Positions 42,682-55,558 of a DNA stretch of 64,000 nucleotides are shown piece after piece. The translations under genes and the position numbers were made by a program. Location: NCBI RefSeq assembly GCF_017744695.1, contig NZ_JAGIAS010000001.1, positions 1,145,013 through 1,209,012 of the forward strand, given 5' to 3'. Position 1 is the stretch's first letter, and each line of letters starts with the position of its first letter. This stretch comes from Dyadobacter sp. Its GTDB lineage: Bacteria; Bacteroidota; Bacteroidia; Cytophagales; Spirosomataceae. The notes beneath the pieces were generated by a model, which did not search any database, had not been told where the DNA came from, and saw only the letters and a program-made list of their open reading frames with translations.

Positions 42682-44517
42682 ATGTGCAAATATTTGCTGT
42701 TGTTTCTGATGCTTTCCTTCTGCGCGTCGGCACAAAACCCCGACAGCCTGGAAGTGCACAGCCGCGACAGCATCCGGTATACCAACCTCAAAGCCCGGAT
42801 GTCCAAAACCAAGTTTTCACGGGCAGTTTACCGGCTACTGTTCAGGGACGTTTACAACCAGGGAAAAGTCACCGAGGTCAAGGAGATCGAAACCAACCCG
42901 TTTACGCCCTACGAGGGTATGGTGATCCGGAAAATATACATCCGCCAGCTGAACATCCTGGGCGAGTCAGTTTACGACACCACCCGGAAAGGTAACCAGC
43001 TCGAAAGGTTTTTAAGTAAAAGTGTTCATACCAACACGCGGGAAGGTATTATCCGAAAATCATTCCTGTTGTTTTCGGAAGGCGACGATATTCAGGCGCA
43101 TGTTCTGAAAGACACGGAACGTCTTTTGCGTTCGAACCGGATGTTCGTCGATGCGCGTATCATTGTCATTCCCCGAAAGGATGTTACCTGGATGGCCGAT
43201 ATCATCGTACTCCTTCAGGATGCATGGTCGCTTAATTTCTCGGGGAGTTTCAGTTCCTTCAATAAATTCGGTCTGGGGCTTGAAAACATCAACGTGCGCG
43301 GGACCACGCATTCCCAGCGAACGGCCATTCGTTGGGATTCCAGGGATTCCGTGCGAAAGTTTCAGTTCCGCGCCATTTATACGGTCCCTTATATTGGTAA
43401 AACCTTCATTACCGCCCAGGCCAGCCTGATCTTCGAGCGTGATCTTAAAGAGCAATCCATCCGTTTTAACCGCCGGTTTATCACGACCGAGACGAAATAT
43501 GCCGGTGCTTTGGAAGTGGGGCATTACAACACAAGACAAATCAAGCGGGAATTGCAATCGAAAGACTCGCTAACCCTCCTGTTGACCGACTACAAATACT
43601 ACGATTTCTGGATCGGGCGGGCATTCAAATTCCCTTTCGCGGACAGCAAGCTAGCGCAGAACTCCCGGATCGTGACGGCATTCAGGCATAACAAATACAA
43701 TTACGACGAACGCCCGGAGGTAGCACCGAACCTGAACAAGAATTACTGGAACCGTACGGCAACGCTCATCAGCCTGGGATTTTCCAACCGGAACTACAAA
43801 CGCGACGTTTTGATCTACGGGTTCGGACGGACGGAGGACGTGCCGGTGGGTAGCCTGTTCGCGCTCACGATCGGACGCGAGAACACCGAATTTGGTGCGC
43901 GCGGCTACGGCGGCCTTCAATTTGCGACGGGCAAATACCTCCCCCACAATCTCGGGTATTTCTATGGTCTGGCCAATTTGGGTACCTATTCCAAAAAAGG
44001 CGTGGCGCAGCAAGGGGTTATCAATGGGGAAGTTACTTATATCAGCAATCTGATCCCTTTCCGGTACAGCTTTTTCCGGCAGTTTGTTAACATCCGGTTT
44101 GCGAAGGGCATTAACAGGGACCCGCTGGATTACCTCAATATCAGCGGCGACCGCGGCATCAGGGGTATCAACAACGACCGGCTGATCGGGACCAAGAAAC
44201 TGACCATCGGAACCGAGACCGTATTCTTCTCCGACAAGAGCCTTTTAGGTTTTCGTATTGCCTATTTTGTATTTGCGGATATAGGCCTCGTCAATGGCGT
44301 GCCGCATCTTTGGAAGAGCCCGCTGTACCAGGGTTACGGACTGGGTTTGCGGCTCCGGAATGAAAACCTTACCTTCAATACCCTGCAAGTACGCTTCGGA
44401 TATTACGTCAATATCCCCGAACTTTCTTCTCCTACCCGTTTCGCAGCTTCGGGCAACGTTCCCCTGCGCCTGCGCGACTTCGACATCTCCGCCCCCGCCA
44501 TCGCGCCCTTTCAGTAG
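42682..44517 (+). CDS. BamA/TamA-like outer-membrane protein
   Basis: This 611-residue protein has a signal peptide ('YLLLFLMLSFCASAQ') and a periplasmic part with POTRA-like features ('IRKIYIRQLNILGESVYDT', 'SFLLFSEGDDIQAHVLKDTERLLRSNRMFVDARIIV'). A C-terminal barrel follows, with 'GDRGIRGINNDRLIGTKKLTIGTETVFF' resembling the conserved strand-loop of the Omp85 family. Members insert or export outer-membrane proteins. The short POTRA region suggests a specialised member rather than BamA itself. Confidence 0.78.
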   Translation: MCKYLLLFLMLSFCASAQNPDSLEVHSRDSIRYTNLKARMSKTKFSRAVYRLLFRDVYNQGKVTEVKEIETNPFTPYEGMVIRKIYIRQLNILGESVYDTTRKGNQLERFLSKSVHTNTREGIIRKSFLLFSEGDDIQAHVLKDTERLLRSNRMFVDARIIVIPRKDVTWMADIIVLLQDAWSLNFSGSFSSFNKFGLGLENINVRGTTHSQRTAIRWDSRDSVRKFQFRAIYTVPYIGKTFITAQASLIFERDLKEQSIRFNRRFITTETKYAGALEVGHYNTRQIKRELQSKDSLTLLLTDYKYYDFWIGRAFKFPFADSKLAQNSRIVTAFRHNKYNYDERPEVAPNLNKNYWNRTATLISLGFSNRNYKRDVLIYGFGRTEDVPVGSLFALTIGRENTEFGARGYGGLQFATGKYLPHNLGYFYGLANLGTYSKKGVAQQGVINGEVTYISNLIPFRYSFFRQFVNIRFAKGINRDPLDYLNISGDRGIRGINNDRLIGTKKLTIGTETVFFSDKSLLGFRIAYFVFADIGLVNGVPHLWKSPLYQGYGLGLRLRNENLTFNTLQVRFGYYVNIPELSSPTRFAASGNVPLRLRDFDISAPAIAPFQ

Positions 44518-44625
44518 CACACAAATGTATTTTACAACTACTTGACTCACTGACTATTAATGACCCGTTTTTAAAATTTTACAGTTATTTCAACCCACAA
44601 CCTGTCCTTTTTCGGATATGAGAAT

Positions 44626-44633
44626 TAACTTTG
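44626..44633 (+). promoter_or_regulatory. Candidate -7 element for carB
   Basis: TAACTTTG matches TAnnTTTG, about 93 bases before the GTG start. The -33 region is T-rich but not TTTG. Confidence 0.4.
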
Positions 44634-44726
44634 TGGAATTTTTGGACGTACCCCTGCTCAAAATCGTCAGGCAACTGCCAAAAGTTGTTCAAGTATTTCC
44701 TTCATTTCTACAAATTACCATTTACT

Positions 44727-47570
<2,844 letters not shown>

Positions 47571-47587
47571 GATAGCAATTAGCAATA

Positions 47588-47623
47588 CGCAAAGCCTCGG
47601 AGAAATCCGGGGCTTTTTGCGTT
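47588..47623 (+). terminator. Terminator after carB
   Basis: A 10-bp stem (47591-47600 with 47607-47616, one G-T) with a 6-base loop lies next to a T-rich run, 20 bases after the carB stop codon. Confidence 0.75.
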
Positions 47624-47721
47624 TGCCCTCATTGTAAACCGAAATAAAATAGTGGTCACATTCTCCCCGACATTGGACTTAAATGTGCTATTTTCGGGAA
47701 ATATTGTAACCACTCCCCTAC

Positions 47722-50700
47722 ATGTACAAATTTTACGCTTGCATTTTTGCAATGTGGCTCGGTGTTTCTTTCGTTGCCTCTGCGCAGTCCCCTACAATTG
47801 TCCTCAATGGTGATTATTACGCTTCGATCTGCGCGAACGTGCCTTTCCGGCTCAATGTGACCACCAGCGGATCCTTCAACGCGGACAACAAATTTTCAGT
47901 CCAAATGCGCGCAGCCGAAAATCAGGTCACCCTGGCCGAATTTCCTGCCGTACTCAGCAACGGAAGATTGGAATTTACCCTCACAGATTCTGTTACTTAT
48001 GCTAACCGGCAGGTTCAATTCAGGGCGGTCGCTTCGTCGCCTAAGACACAGAGTGGATGGACCTACGGTACATTTGTGTACACCAGAGGTCGAATTATCC
48101 TCAACCCGACCAATCAGAAAGATACTATCAATACATTCGACAATGTGTCGGTTCCTTTTTCAGGAACGAGTGTCGGGGAAGTCCGGGTGACTCTCAATGA
48201 TAGTACCCGGTTCAATTTCTATGCCAATCCGGGCGGCTTTTCGGTCAACCAACCACTTACGGTCCGGGGTACGAATGCCGTGTACACCATTGCACACGCC
48301 GAAAATACCTGTGGCGCCATGGAGGTCGGCGGGCGCTACCAGCCGGTAATCAATGCCACGTCTGTGAAGACGGTGAGCGTTGCACCAAGCGTAGTTTGTG
48401 AAAATAGCGACGTTAAGGTAACTTTCTCGACCGCCGGCACGCCATTCAATGCGCAAACCAGGTACCGCATCCGTTTTTCGGAGACTTACTGGCAGAGTTC
48501 GCGGAGATCGGTGGAAGTACCTGCAACACTGCAAGGCAATTATCTCGTAGCAACTTTCCCCGATAAACTGAAACTGCAAAACGGTCAGCAGTTTAGCGTG
48601 CAGGTGATTACCGACAGTCCCGCGACTGTTTCCTCCCCTTCACAAAACGCCATCACTGTTTGGCCCAAAACCGGTGCCGCTTTCGCCACGCCAAGCCAGA
48701 CGACCGACATCAGCAACCCGGTATATCTGAATGTTAAGGCATACGGCCTTCCGCCATTTGTGGTGGAGCTCACCGACGGTAGCAAGGCAACCGGCAGCTA
48801 TTCGGACCTGGGTTTTTACGTATCGCCTTCATCCAACCAGAATTATAGCATTAAAAGCGTTACCTCAGGCTGCGGCACCGTAAACATCATCGACCAGGAA
48901 GTCCTGCAAATCAAGGTGAGGCCAGGCATACGCTTCGCTACGGACCCTAATAGCAGCCTGGTTGCCTGCGCAGGGCCAAATACCCGGGTAAAATTCGCTT
49001 CCAGCGCCCAGCTTACGGATGCGACGACGTTTAAAATTAAGGTAAGCCCAAGCAACGGCAACAATTACTACGTGAACGCGAAGCGTTCGGGCGAATATCT
49101 CGAATTCCCACTTTCCACGTCCGTAAGCTACACCAATGCAAGCTTTCAGATCGTCACCACAAACCCCAGCCTCGAATCCAATTATACCTTTAATCTGATC
49201 ATTCAAACCCCTCCCAAAATCAATTACTCCGCCAATTCGGCGTCTGGCACGGTCCTGAACATTCCGGGACGTTTGTCGATCTCTTACTATATGGACGGCG
49301 GCGCTCCGTACGTCGTGGAGGAAGTGGACGGAACAGTCAAGACGATTGACACCTGGTACGCCAACGGTCCCGAGCTTTTTGTCAAAGGACCTACCGAATA
49401 TAAGATCAAGTCCATTGCTAATACCTGCTTCAAAAACGATAACCCGGGCTCGGTAACCTTTACTGTGAAAAATGCCACAGAGCCTGGCATTTACATTGAA
49501 CCTATAAAAGCCACCATTTGCAACGGCGACAGTGTTGAAGTGGTGTTCGGCACAGTCGGGCAATTCGGTGCCGGTAATAAGTTCAGCATTCAAACCAACC
49601 AGCCATGCTGTGATTTTAAGCCTTTGCGGGTCGTGGAACATGGCGGTAAATACAAAGTAAAGATTCCGGTAGACCAGTCCTACACCTATGAAGGGGAAAT
49701 TCGCATCGCTTCCTCTAATCCGGTGCTTTTCAGCAATGTTGAGCGCACACGGATCCAGATTCCGGCGAAGGATTTTTACATATACCCCGACACACGGCCG
49801 GAGGAGCCTTACAAATACGTGGCGAGCGATGCCGGAGCTTCGCTGTCAGTGAATGCAAATACCTCTCTGCTAAGTATGATTTATACGGAGAACGATGTGG
49901 AGAAGACTTATACGTTCGGCCCCAATTATAATGGTTTAATGGTTAAACCGAAACCGGGCGCAACGACGACCTATGAAATCAAGTCGGTGACCAATGAATG
50001 CGGGACTTTCCCGGTGAATAAAAAGACTTACATGCGCCCCATGCCTAACCGCATCCAGTTTATCTCCGGGCTCGCGCCGGTTTACTGCGCGGGATCTCCT
50101 CTCGCACTTCCTTTTAGTATTACAGAAGGAATGGACACCGGTGCAAGCTACTCGCTGGAAATAGCGCCAAACAACACATCCGATTTCACGCCGCTTGTGA
50201 CCGGCGAGAAGGGTAAACAGTTCAATACCAACGTTCCGCAAGATTTCGCCACGGGATCTTACCTACTGCGTATCGTCTCATCCGACGGCTCGATATCAGA
50301 ACCACAGAGCACTCAAATCTCAGGGCCGCCCACCGCAACGCTTTCACCTGACAACGGGCAGAGTAACCCTGTTAAAATAGAAGCAGGCCAAAGCCTAACG
50401 CTCCGTATTCGCGCGGAAGGCGCATCGCCTATCACTGCCATTTTCAGCGACAATTCCCGCCAGGACTTTTATAGCGGCGACCAGAGCTGGTATGTTACGC
50501 CTGCCAGAAGCCAGCAGTATAGCATTGTTGCAGTAAGTAACGCTTGCGGCTATGGCACTGCAAGCGGCAAAGTCGATGTGACCGTGACCCCGCGCCTGAA
50601 CGCCTATGCGCAAAGCACAGCCGTGTGCGAGGGTGGTTCCATTACCGTGAATTATGAGCTCATAGGAGACGCCGATCTGTCCGACAGCTACGTGCGCTTC

Positions 50701-51972
50701 TCCATCAAAGAACAGAGTAATGACGGCAAAACCATTGTGCTCGACTCTACACGGGCCCTCAAAGGCAGCGTTACGCTCAAACTGCCGGACGCATTGACAG
50801 GCAGCTATTATGCGATCATTTGTTCCGTTGCGAAATACAGCCTTTCCACGACCCTGGGCGTAGGCGTCACCACCAAACCAAGCGTGACGATCTCCGGTAA
50901 CACGACGATCAATAGCGGCGAGTCGACGCAGCTGATTATCAAAACAAATAAGTATACCTCGGATATGGCAAAGTACACCCTTTCCGACGGTACCTCGGGA
51001 ACCATTTATGGCTCAGCCGGATCGGGAATCTACGTGGCCGTAACACCGACCAAAACGACGACCTATACTATCACTTCTATCGTCAATGGCTGCGGCAATG
51101 GCGTGGTTAGCGGCTCGGCGACCGTAGAAGTCAACCCACCTTCGGAACGTACCGTTACGGTCACTGCGATTATCACCAAATCGGGTTTTAACGCTTGTAC
51201 GGGTGATACGATTAGTGTTGATTACAAGACAGCCGGGACATTCTCTGCCGGCAATACGTTTACCGTACAGATTTCGGACAGCACCGGACGGAACTTCCGC
51301 AATATAACTACCATAGGAAACGCCAAACCCATCCAGGCTATCGTGCCAGGTGACCTCTCTCCCACGGCGCAATACCGCATCCGTGTAACTGCATCCGACG
51401 CGAACACGGGCAGCGGTGCGTACGGCACACCGCTTGCTGCGATGCAAAAAGCCCGGGCCCGTTTCGCATCCGAAACAGTGATTTTCGATGGCGTCAACAA
51501 TCCGAAGGTAACTGTTCTGCTTAGCGGCGGCGGGCCATGGTACTACCAGTTCGGTACCGACGGCTCGGTGATGAACCGGCAAGCCTACACTCCTACCGAC
51601 GTCATTGAATTATTCCAGGCATCCCCCAGCCAGTATTATCGGCTGTTCCGGGTTTCCAATGGCTGCGGTATCGGCCTCATCGATTCTCCGTCCACGGTGA
51701 AAGTGGAAGTGGTGACAGCGACCGAGCCTAATGCGCCCGGATTCCAGGTATTCGTCGCCCCGAATCCGGTTCACGACATTCTTACGGTAAAATCGGAAAA
51801 TAGTGATGAGAAAACGATCCGGCTGATCTCGCCAAACGGCGCGGTGCTGCGCAGCCTTCAAACCCGCCAGCGAGAGGAGCGGCTCGATCTCCGTAACCTT
51901 TCGTCCGGCATTTACCTTTTGCATATCGACTCCAAAGGCAAAAATGCCACATTCAAGGTCATCAAGCAATAA
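47722..51972 (+). CDS. Large secreted repeat protein with T9SS sorting domain
   Basis: This 1416-residue secreted protein has a signal peptide ('ACIFAMWLGVSFVASAQ') and a C-terminal type A T9SS sorting domain in the last ~80 residues ('VFVAPNPVHDILTV' to 'LRNLSSGIYLLHI'). Between them, two Ig-like modules alternate seven times. One opens with a cysteine ('ICNGDSVEVVFGTVGQFGAGNKFSIQ' type); the other ends 'YSIKSVTxxCG' ('NYSIKSVTSGCG', 'TYEIKSVTNECG', 'TYTITSIVNGCG'). The pair is about 190 residues. The paired cysteines may form disulfides. It has no catalytic domain; a cell-surface adhesin or structural protein is likely. It is transcribed alone between two terminators. Confidence 0.92.
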   Translation: MYKFYACIFAMWLGVSFVASAQSPTIVLNGDYYASICANVPFRLNVTTSGSFNADNKFSVQMRAAENQVTLAEFPAVLSNGRLEFTLTDSVTYANRQVQFRAVASSPKTQSGWTYGTFVYTRGRIILNPTNQKDTINTFDNVSVPFSGTSVGEVRVTLNDSTRFNFYANPGGFSVNQPLTVRGTNAVYTIAHAENTCGAMEVGGRYQPVINATSVKTVSVAPSVVCENSDVKVTFSTAGTPFNAQTRYRIRFSETYWQSSRRSVEVPATLQGNYLVATFPDKLKLQNGQQFSVQVITDSPATVSSPSQNAITVWPKTGAAFATPSQTTDISNPVYLNVKAYGLPPFVVELTDGSKATGSYSDLGFYVSPSSNQNYSIKSVTSGCGTVNIIDQEVLQIKVRPGIRFATDPNSSLVACAGPNTRVKFASSAQLTDATTFKIKVSPSNGNNYYVNAKRSGEYLEFPLSTSVSYTNASFQIVTTNPSLESNYTFNLIIQTPPKINYSANSASGTVLNIPGRLSISYYMDGGAPYVVEEVDGTVKTIDTWYANGPELFVKGPTEYKIKSIANTCFKNDNPGSVTFTVKNATEPGIYIEPIKATICNGDSVEVVFGTVGQFGAGNKFSIQTNQPCCDFKPLRVVEHGGKYKVKIPVDQSYTYEGEIRIASSNPVLFSNVERTRIQIPAKDFYIYPDTRPEEPYKYVASDAGASLSVNANTSLLSMIYTENDVEKTYTFGPNYNGLMVKPKPGATTTYEIKSVTNECGTFPVNKKTYMRPMPNRIQFISGLAPVYCAGSPLALPFSITEGMDTGASYSLEIAPNNTSDFTPLVTGEKGKQFNTNVPQDFATGSYLLRIVSSDGSISEPQSTQISGPPTATLSPDNGQSNPVKIEAGQSLTLRIRAEGASPITAIFSDNSRQDFYSGDQSWYVTPARSQQYSIVAVSNACGYGTASGKVDVTVTPRLNAYAQSTAVCEGGSITVNYELIGDADLSDSYVRFSIKEQSNDGKTIVLDSTRALKGSVTLKLPDALTGSYYAIICSVAKYSLSTTLGVGVTTKPSVTISGNTTINSGESTQLIIKTNKYTSDMAKYTLSDGTSGTIYGSAGSGIYVAVTPTKTTTYTITSIVNGCGNGVVSGSATVEVNPPSERTVTVTAIITKSGFNACTGDTISVDYKTAGTFSAGNTFTVQISDSTGRNFRNITTIGNAKPIQAIVPGDLSPTAQYRIRVTASDANTGSGAYGTPLAAMQKARARFASETVIFDGVNNPKVTVLLSGGGPWYYQFGTDGSVMNRQAYTPTDVIELFQASPSQYYRLFRVSNGCGIGLIDSPSTVKVEVVTATEPNAPGFQVFVAPNPVHDILTVKSENSDEKTIRLISPNGAVLRSLQTRQREERLDLRNLSSGIYLLHIDSKGKNATFKVIKQ

Positions 51973-51986
51973 AACCCATTCATATC

Positions 51987-52030
51987 AAAGCAAAGAAGCC
52001 CGGAGTGACCCGGGCTTCTTTGCTTTCTAT
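51987..52030. terminator. Bidirectional terminator
   Basis: A perfect 17-bp stem (51987-52003 with 52010-52026) with a 6-base loop has A-rich left and T-rich right flanks. It serves the convergent T9SS and DUF4834 genes. Confidence 0.9.
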
Positions 52031-52046
52031 CGATTCTAAAATCTTC

Positions 52047-52304
52047 TTATTTCACTTCTTCATAATCCACATACTCGCCACCTTTGAACCTCGACGAATC
52101 GCCGTTGTTCTGCGGGGCGCTGTCGACCCGGATACCTCCCGGCTTCGTACGGGCGCGCTCGGCCTGCTGTTGTGCGCGGTATGCTTTCTCCTGTTGCTTG
52201 ATCAACTGCCTGCCCACCAGCAAGTGGAAAAGGAAACGCCGGAAAAACGGCACGAATGCGATCAGGAGCAGGAATATAAATAATATATTAAATAGCACTT
52301 TCAT
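52047..52304 (-). CDS. DUF4834 family small membrane protein
   Basis: This 85-residue protein has one N-terminal membrane segment ('VLFNILFIFLLLIAFVPFFRRFLF') and a basic then acidic soluble tail ending 'GEYVDYEEVK', typical of DUF4834 in Bacteroidota. The function is unknown. It lies downstream of bshA on the same strand. Confidence 0.82.
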   Translation of the reverse strand: MKVLFNILFIFLLLIAFVPFFRRFLFHLLVGRQLIKQQEKAYRAQQQAERARTKPGGIRVDSAPQNNGDSSRFKGGEYVDYEEVK

Positions 52305-52432
52305 CTTTCAACAATGTTTTTTTACCTCAATCAATAACGTAAACCTAACATAATTAGCACACGAATATAAGGAAAACCGCATGAAAGACGAAACCGGGAA
52401 CTGAGCGGTGCTATCTGTTTACCGGCGGTTGC

Positions 52433-53575
52433 TTACGCCAGATCAACCGCCTTGCTGTTCTCTACCACGCGCTCATAATAGGCCTCGTAATGCGGCAGAA
52501 TCTTCGCTACATCGAATTCCCGCGCCCGGGCCAGCGCATTCGCTTTGAAAGTAGGCAGGTTGGCGTCGTCCAGAATATAGGCCGCATGCTTCACCATATC
52601 TTCCACGTCACCCACATCGCTCAGGAAGCCGGTTACCCCGTGCACATTAAGCTCAGGCAGACCGCCTGCATTGGAAGTAATAATAGGCACTTCGCAGGCC
52701 AATGCTTCCAGCGCTGCGAGTCCGAAACTTTCGGATTCGGAAGGCATCAGGAACAGGTCGGCTACGGAGAGTACCTCTTCGATCGCATCCAGTTTACCCA
52801 GGAAACGAACGTCCGACAACATATCCAGGTCTTTACAAAGGCGCTCGATACGCATCCGATCGGGGCCGTCGCCTACGAGGAGCAGTTTGCTGGGCAGCAG
52901 CTTGCGCAGCTTTTCGAAGATCATGATCACATCATCGATCCTTTTTACCTTCCTGAAATTGGAAGTGTGGACGATCAGCTTCTCGTTATTAGGGCAAATG
53001 GCGAGTTTGAAATGGTCTTTCTTCTGCCTGTTGAAGCGGTCGAGGTCGATGAAGTTGGGAATGACCTCAATGTCCTTGGTAATCTTGAAATGATCGTAGG
53101 TATCCTTTCTAAGCGAATCGGAAACCGCGGTAATGCCGTCCGACTGATTGATACTGAATGTTACCACCGGCTCGTAGGAAGGATCTTTCCCAACCAGCGT
53201 AATGTCCGTCCCATGCAAGGTGGTAATCACCGGAATGTGAATGCCCTGTGCTGCAAGAATTTGCTTGGCAAGATATGCGGACGACGCGTGCGGGATCGCG
53301 TAATGTACGTGAAGTAAATCGAGTCCTGCATTGGCCACTACGTGCACCATTTCGCTCGACAGCGCCGACTCGTAAGGCGGATACTGGAACAATGGATAGG
53401 CAGGTATATTTACTTCATGATAATAGAGGTTCTCATTAAAAAAGTCCAGTCGTTGAGGCTGGGAATAGGTAATGAAATGAACCTGGTGGCCGGCTTTCGC
53501 AAGCGCTTTTCCAAGCTCGGTAGCTACCACACCGCTTCCTCCGAAGGTAGGATAGCATACGATACCAATTTTCAT
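52433..53575 (-). CDS. bshA: N-acetyl-alpha-D-glucosaminyl L-malate synthase BshA
   Basis: This 380-residue GT4 glycosyltransferase catalyses the first step of bacillithiol synthesis, joining UDP-GlcNAc to L-malate. The N-terminal glycine loop 'TFGGSGVVATELGKALAKAGHQVHFIT', the 'HVHYAIPHASSAYLAK' block and the EX7E motif in 'SESESFGLAALEALACEVP' are present, and the length matches BshA. It suggests the organism uses bacillithiol as its low-molecular-weight thiol. Confidence 0.93.
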   Translation of the reverse strand: MKIGIVCYPTFGGSGVVATELGKALAKAGHQVHFITYSQPQRLDFFNENLYYHEVNIPAYPLFQYPPYESALSSEMVHVVANAGLDLLHVHYAIPHASSAYLAKQILAAQGIHIPVITTLHGTDITLVGKDPSYEPVVTFSINQSDGITAVSDSLRKDTYDHFKITKDIEVIPNFIDLDRFNRQKKDHFKLAICPNNEKLIVHTSNFRKVKRIDDVIMIFEKLRKLLPSKLLLVGDGPDRMRIERLCKDLDMLSDVRFLGKLDAIEEVLSVADLFLMPSESESFGLAALEALACEVPIITSNAGGLPELNVHGVTGFLSDVGDVEDMVKHAAYILDDANLPTFKANALARAREFDVAKILPHYEAYYERVVENSKAVDLA

Positions 53576-53756
53576 ATTAGGTCGGCAAATGGTTGAATAT
53601 CCGGTATGAACAACCGTCCGGATAACGGTACAAAATAGCTAACAACAAATGCACGTTTTTTATCCCACAAATGGATAAAGAAGTGAAGAATTGTCGTTAA
53701 TGGGATAAAATGAATAATTTTATTGCCTAAACCTTCTTTTTCCAGCGTCAAACTTC

Positions 53757-54638
53757 ATGAATGTGTCGGCCAGACCCAAGATCACAACGTGGGATTATGT
53801 CACCGGGAGTGCGCGTCTTGTGCGCATGACCAATCTCGTCATTGTGGCCCTCACACAGTACCTTACACGCATCCTGCTCATCGGCCCGCGCCATGAATGG
53901 AAATCGATCGTGACGGACCTCGACATGTTCGTACTCTCGCTTTCGACGGTTTGCATTGCCGCCGCAGGTTACATTATCAACGACTATTTCGACATCAAAA
54001 TCGACATTGTCAACAAGCCCGAAAGAGTGGTGGTAGGCCGCTACCTGAAACGCCGTTGGGCCATGGGCGCACACCAGGTTTTGAATGTCGTCGGCGCTAT
54101 ATTAGGCCTGGTGGTGAGTCCGTACGTCTTCATTATCAACGTATTTTCAATCACATTGCTCTGGTTCTACTCCGAGCGTTACAAGCGGCTGCCGTTCATC
54201 GGGAACTTCATTGTTTCCCTGCTCACGGGGCTAACATTGCTCATACTCACCGTGCATTATCCGGCTAACAGGCATTTGGTGCTCATTTACGCGGTATTTT
54301 CTTTCTTCATTTCATTGATCCGCGAGGTGGTGAAAGATATGGAAGACATCCGTGGCGATGAGGCGCACGGCTGCCGCACCCTACCGATCATATGGGGTAT
54401 CCGACGTACGAAAACATTCCTGTATTCGGTCATTGTCGTTTTTGTGCTGACGCTTTTCGTGATGGCGCGCGCATTGCATAACAACCTCCTCACCCTCCTG
54501 TTCCTGCTGCTCCTGATCCCGATCGCATTGCTCACATTGCGCCTGTACCAGGCCGACACACGCCGTGATTTCAAAGACATCAGCAGCCTTTGCAAGATCA
54601 TCATGCTGCTCGGGCTGATCACGATGATCTGGACCTGA
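53757..54638 (+). CDS. UbiA family prenyltransferase
   Basis: This 293-residue membrane protein has about eight hydrophobic segments. Both aspartate-rich motifs are present: 'NDYFDIKIDIVNKPERVV' and 'DMEDIRGDEAHGCRTLP'. The subgroup resembles the geranylgeranylglycerol-phosphate geranylgeranyltransferase-like proteins common in Bacteroidota. The acceptor is not established. It diverges from bshA. Confidence 0.9.
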   Translation: MNVSARPKITTWDYVTGSARLVRMTNLVIVALTQYLTRILLIGPRHEWKSIVTDLDMFVLSLSTVCIAAAGYIINDYFDIKIDIVNKPERVVVGRYLKRRWAMGAHQVLNVVGAILGLVVSPYVFIINVFSITLLWFYSERYKRLPFIGNFIVSLLTGLTLLILTVHYPANRHLVLIYAVFSFFISLIREVVKDMEDIRGDEAHGCRTLPIIWGIRRTKTFLYSVIVVFVLTLFVMARALHNNLLTLLFLLLLIPIALLTLRLYQADTRRDFKDISSLCKIIMLLGLITMIWT

Positions 54639-54689
54639 CGCTCCGATTAATTTAACCTTGCACGCCGTTTAATTAACCGGTTGAAAAGT

Positions 54690-54697
54690 TATATTTG
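54690..54697 (+). promoter_or_regulatory. Candidate -7 element before the TapB-like gene
   Basis: TATATTTG matches TAnnTTTG, 32 bases before the ATG. The -33 region reads 'gttta', an imperfect TTTG. Confidence 0.45.
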
Positions 54698-54728
54698 GTT
54701 ACCCCAAAACTAAATTGCTATTACGGAT

Positions 54729-55424
54729 ATGAAAAAGTTAATCCTATGGAGCATCGCCTGCATCATGGTGCTCAGTCTGAGGGCTTATGCCCAGGAATGC
54801 GCCGGTTTTGCCTTTAAAGAAGGAGGCGGATTTGAAATGAACAACTACGACGGCAAAGGCAAGGCGCTTGGCAAGCTCACGTATAAAATTGCCAAGGTAG
54901 CCAGGGAAGGCAGCAATACGGTGGTGACGATTGACATGGAATCTTTCAACACGAAAGGTAAATCCGAGCTAAAAAACACTTACCAGATGAAATGCGATGG
55001 AAATGTGCTGACGCTGGATGCCGCTTCGCTCATTAGTCAGGAACAGTTGAAATCGTTTCAGAATATGGAAATGAAATTTACTTACGACAATATCGAAATT
55101 CCTTCCAGACTATCAGTGGGCGACAAGTTGAAGGACGCGGCCGTCAAAGGAGAAGGAAAGTCCGGACCAATGCCGGTGGTTTTTAATATGTTTATCAAAA
55201 ACCGCACGGTGGCCGGCCAGGAAAAACTGACCATTCCTGCGGGAAGTTATGATGTTTATAAAATCAATTCCGACATGAATATGGAAATGGTCATGGGCTT
55301 TCCGGTTAAAATGGAAATGCAGAGTGTTTCATACCGTGCCCCCGGTATTGTTTGGGACTTGAAAACCGAGACGTACCGTAAAGGGAAACTGATTGGATAT
55401 AGCGAACTGTCCAAAATATATTGA
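54729..55424 (+). CDS. Exported TapB/DUF3108-like protein
   Basis: This 231-residue protein has a Sec signal peptide ('LILWSIACIMVLSLRAYAQ') and a single beta-rich domain ('EGGGFEMNNYDGKGKALGKLTYKI', 'GSYDVYKINSDMNMEM', 'YRAPGIVWDLKTETYRKGKLIGYSEL'), the pattern of TapB-family proteins. The function is unknown; it is probably periplasmic. Confidence 0.78.
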   Translation: MKKLILWSIACIMVLSLRAYAQECAGFAFKEGGGFEMNNYDGKGKALGKLTYKIAKVAREGSNTVVTIDMESFNTKGKSELKNTYQMKCDGNVLTLDAASLISQEQLKSFQNMEMKFTYDNIEIPSRLSVGDKLKDAAVKGEGKSGPMPVVFNMFIKNRTVAGQEKLTIPAGSYDVYKINSDMNMEMVMGFPVKMEMQSVSYRAPGIVWDLKTETYRKGKLIGYSELSKIY

Positions 55425-55454
55425 TATCAGACAACTCAATATTAACATTTCCAT

Positions 55455-55494
55455 AAAGAACGGCTTCCGGTTCGTCGGCAAGCCGTTCTTTTTA
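55455..55494 (+). terminator. Terminator after the TapB-like gene
   Basis: A perfect 12-bp stem (55455-55466 with 55480-55491) with a 13-base loop is followed by a T-run. It separates this gene from purN. Confidence 0.88.
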
Positions 55495-55502
55495 TAGCTT
55501 TG
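55495..55502 (+). promoter_or_regulatory. Candidate -7 element for purN
   Basis: TAGCTTTG, identical to the -7 element of the thi operon, lies 57 bases before the purN start and directly after a terminator. Confidence 0.45.
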
Positions 55503-55558
55503 TCCGGGTATTTTTTCACCGATACTCCTTATCTATCACATACCAACTACGCTTAATA

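Noticed and set aside
44631-44726. Upstream start for CarB
   Set aside because: It would add a non-conserved 32-residue leader and lies directly at the -7 promoter element; the GTG start matches the family N-terminus.
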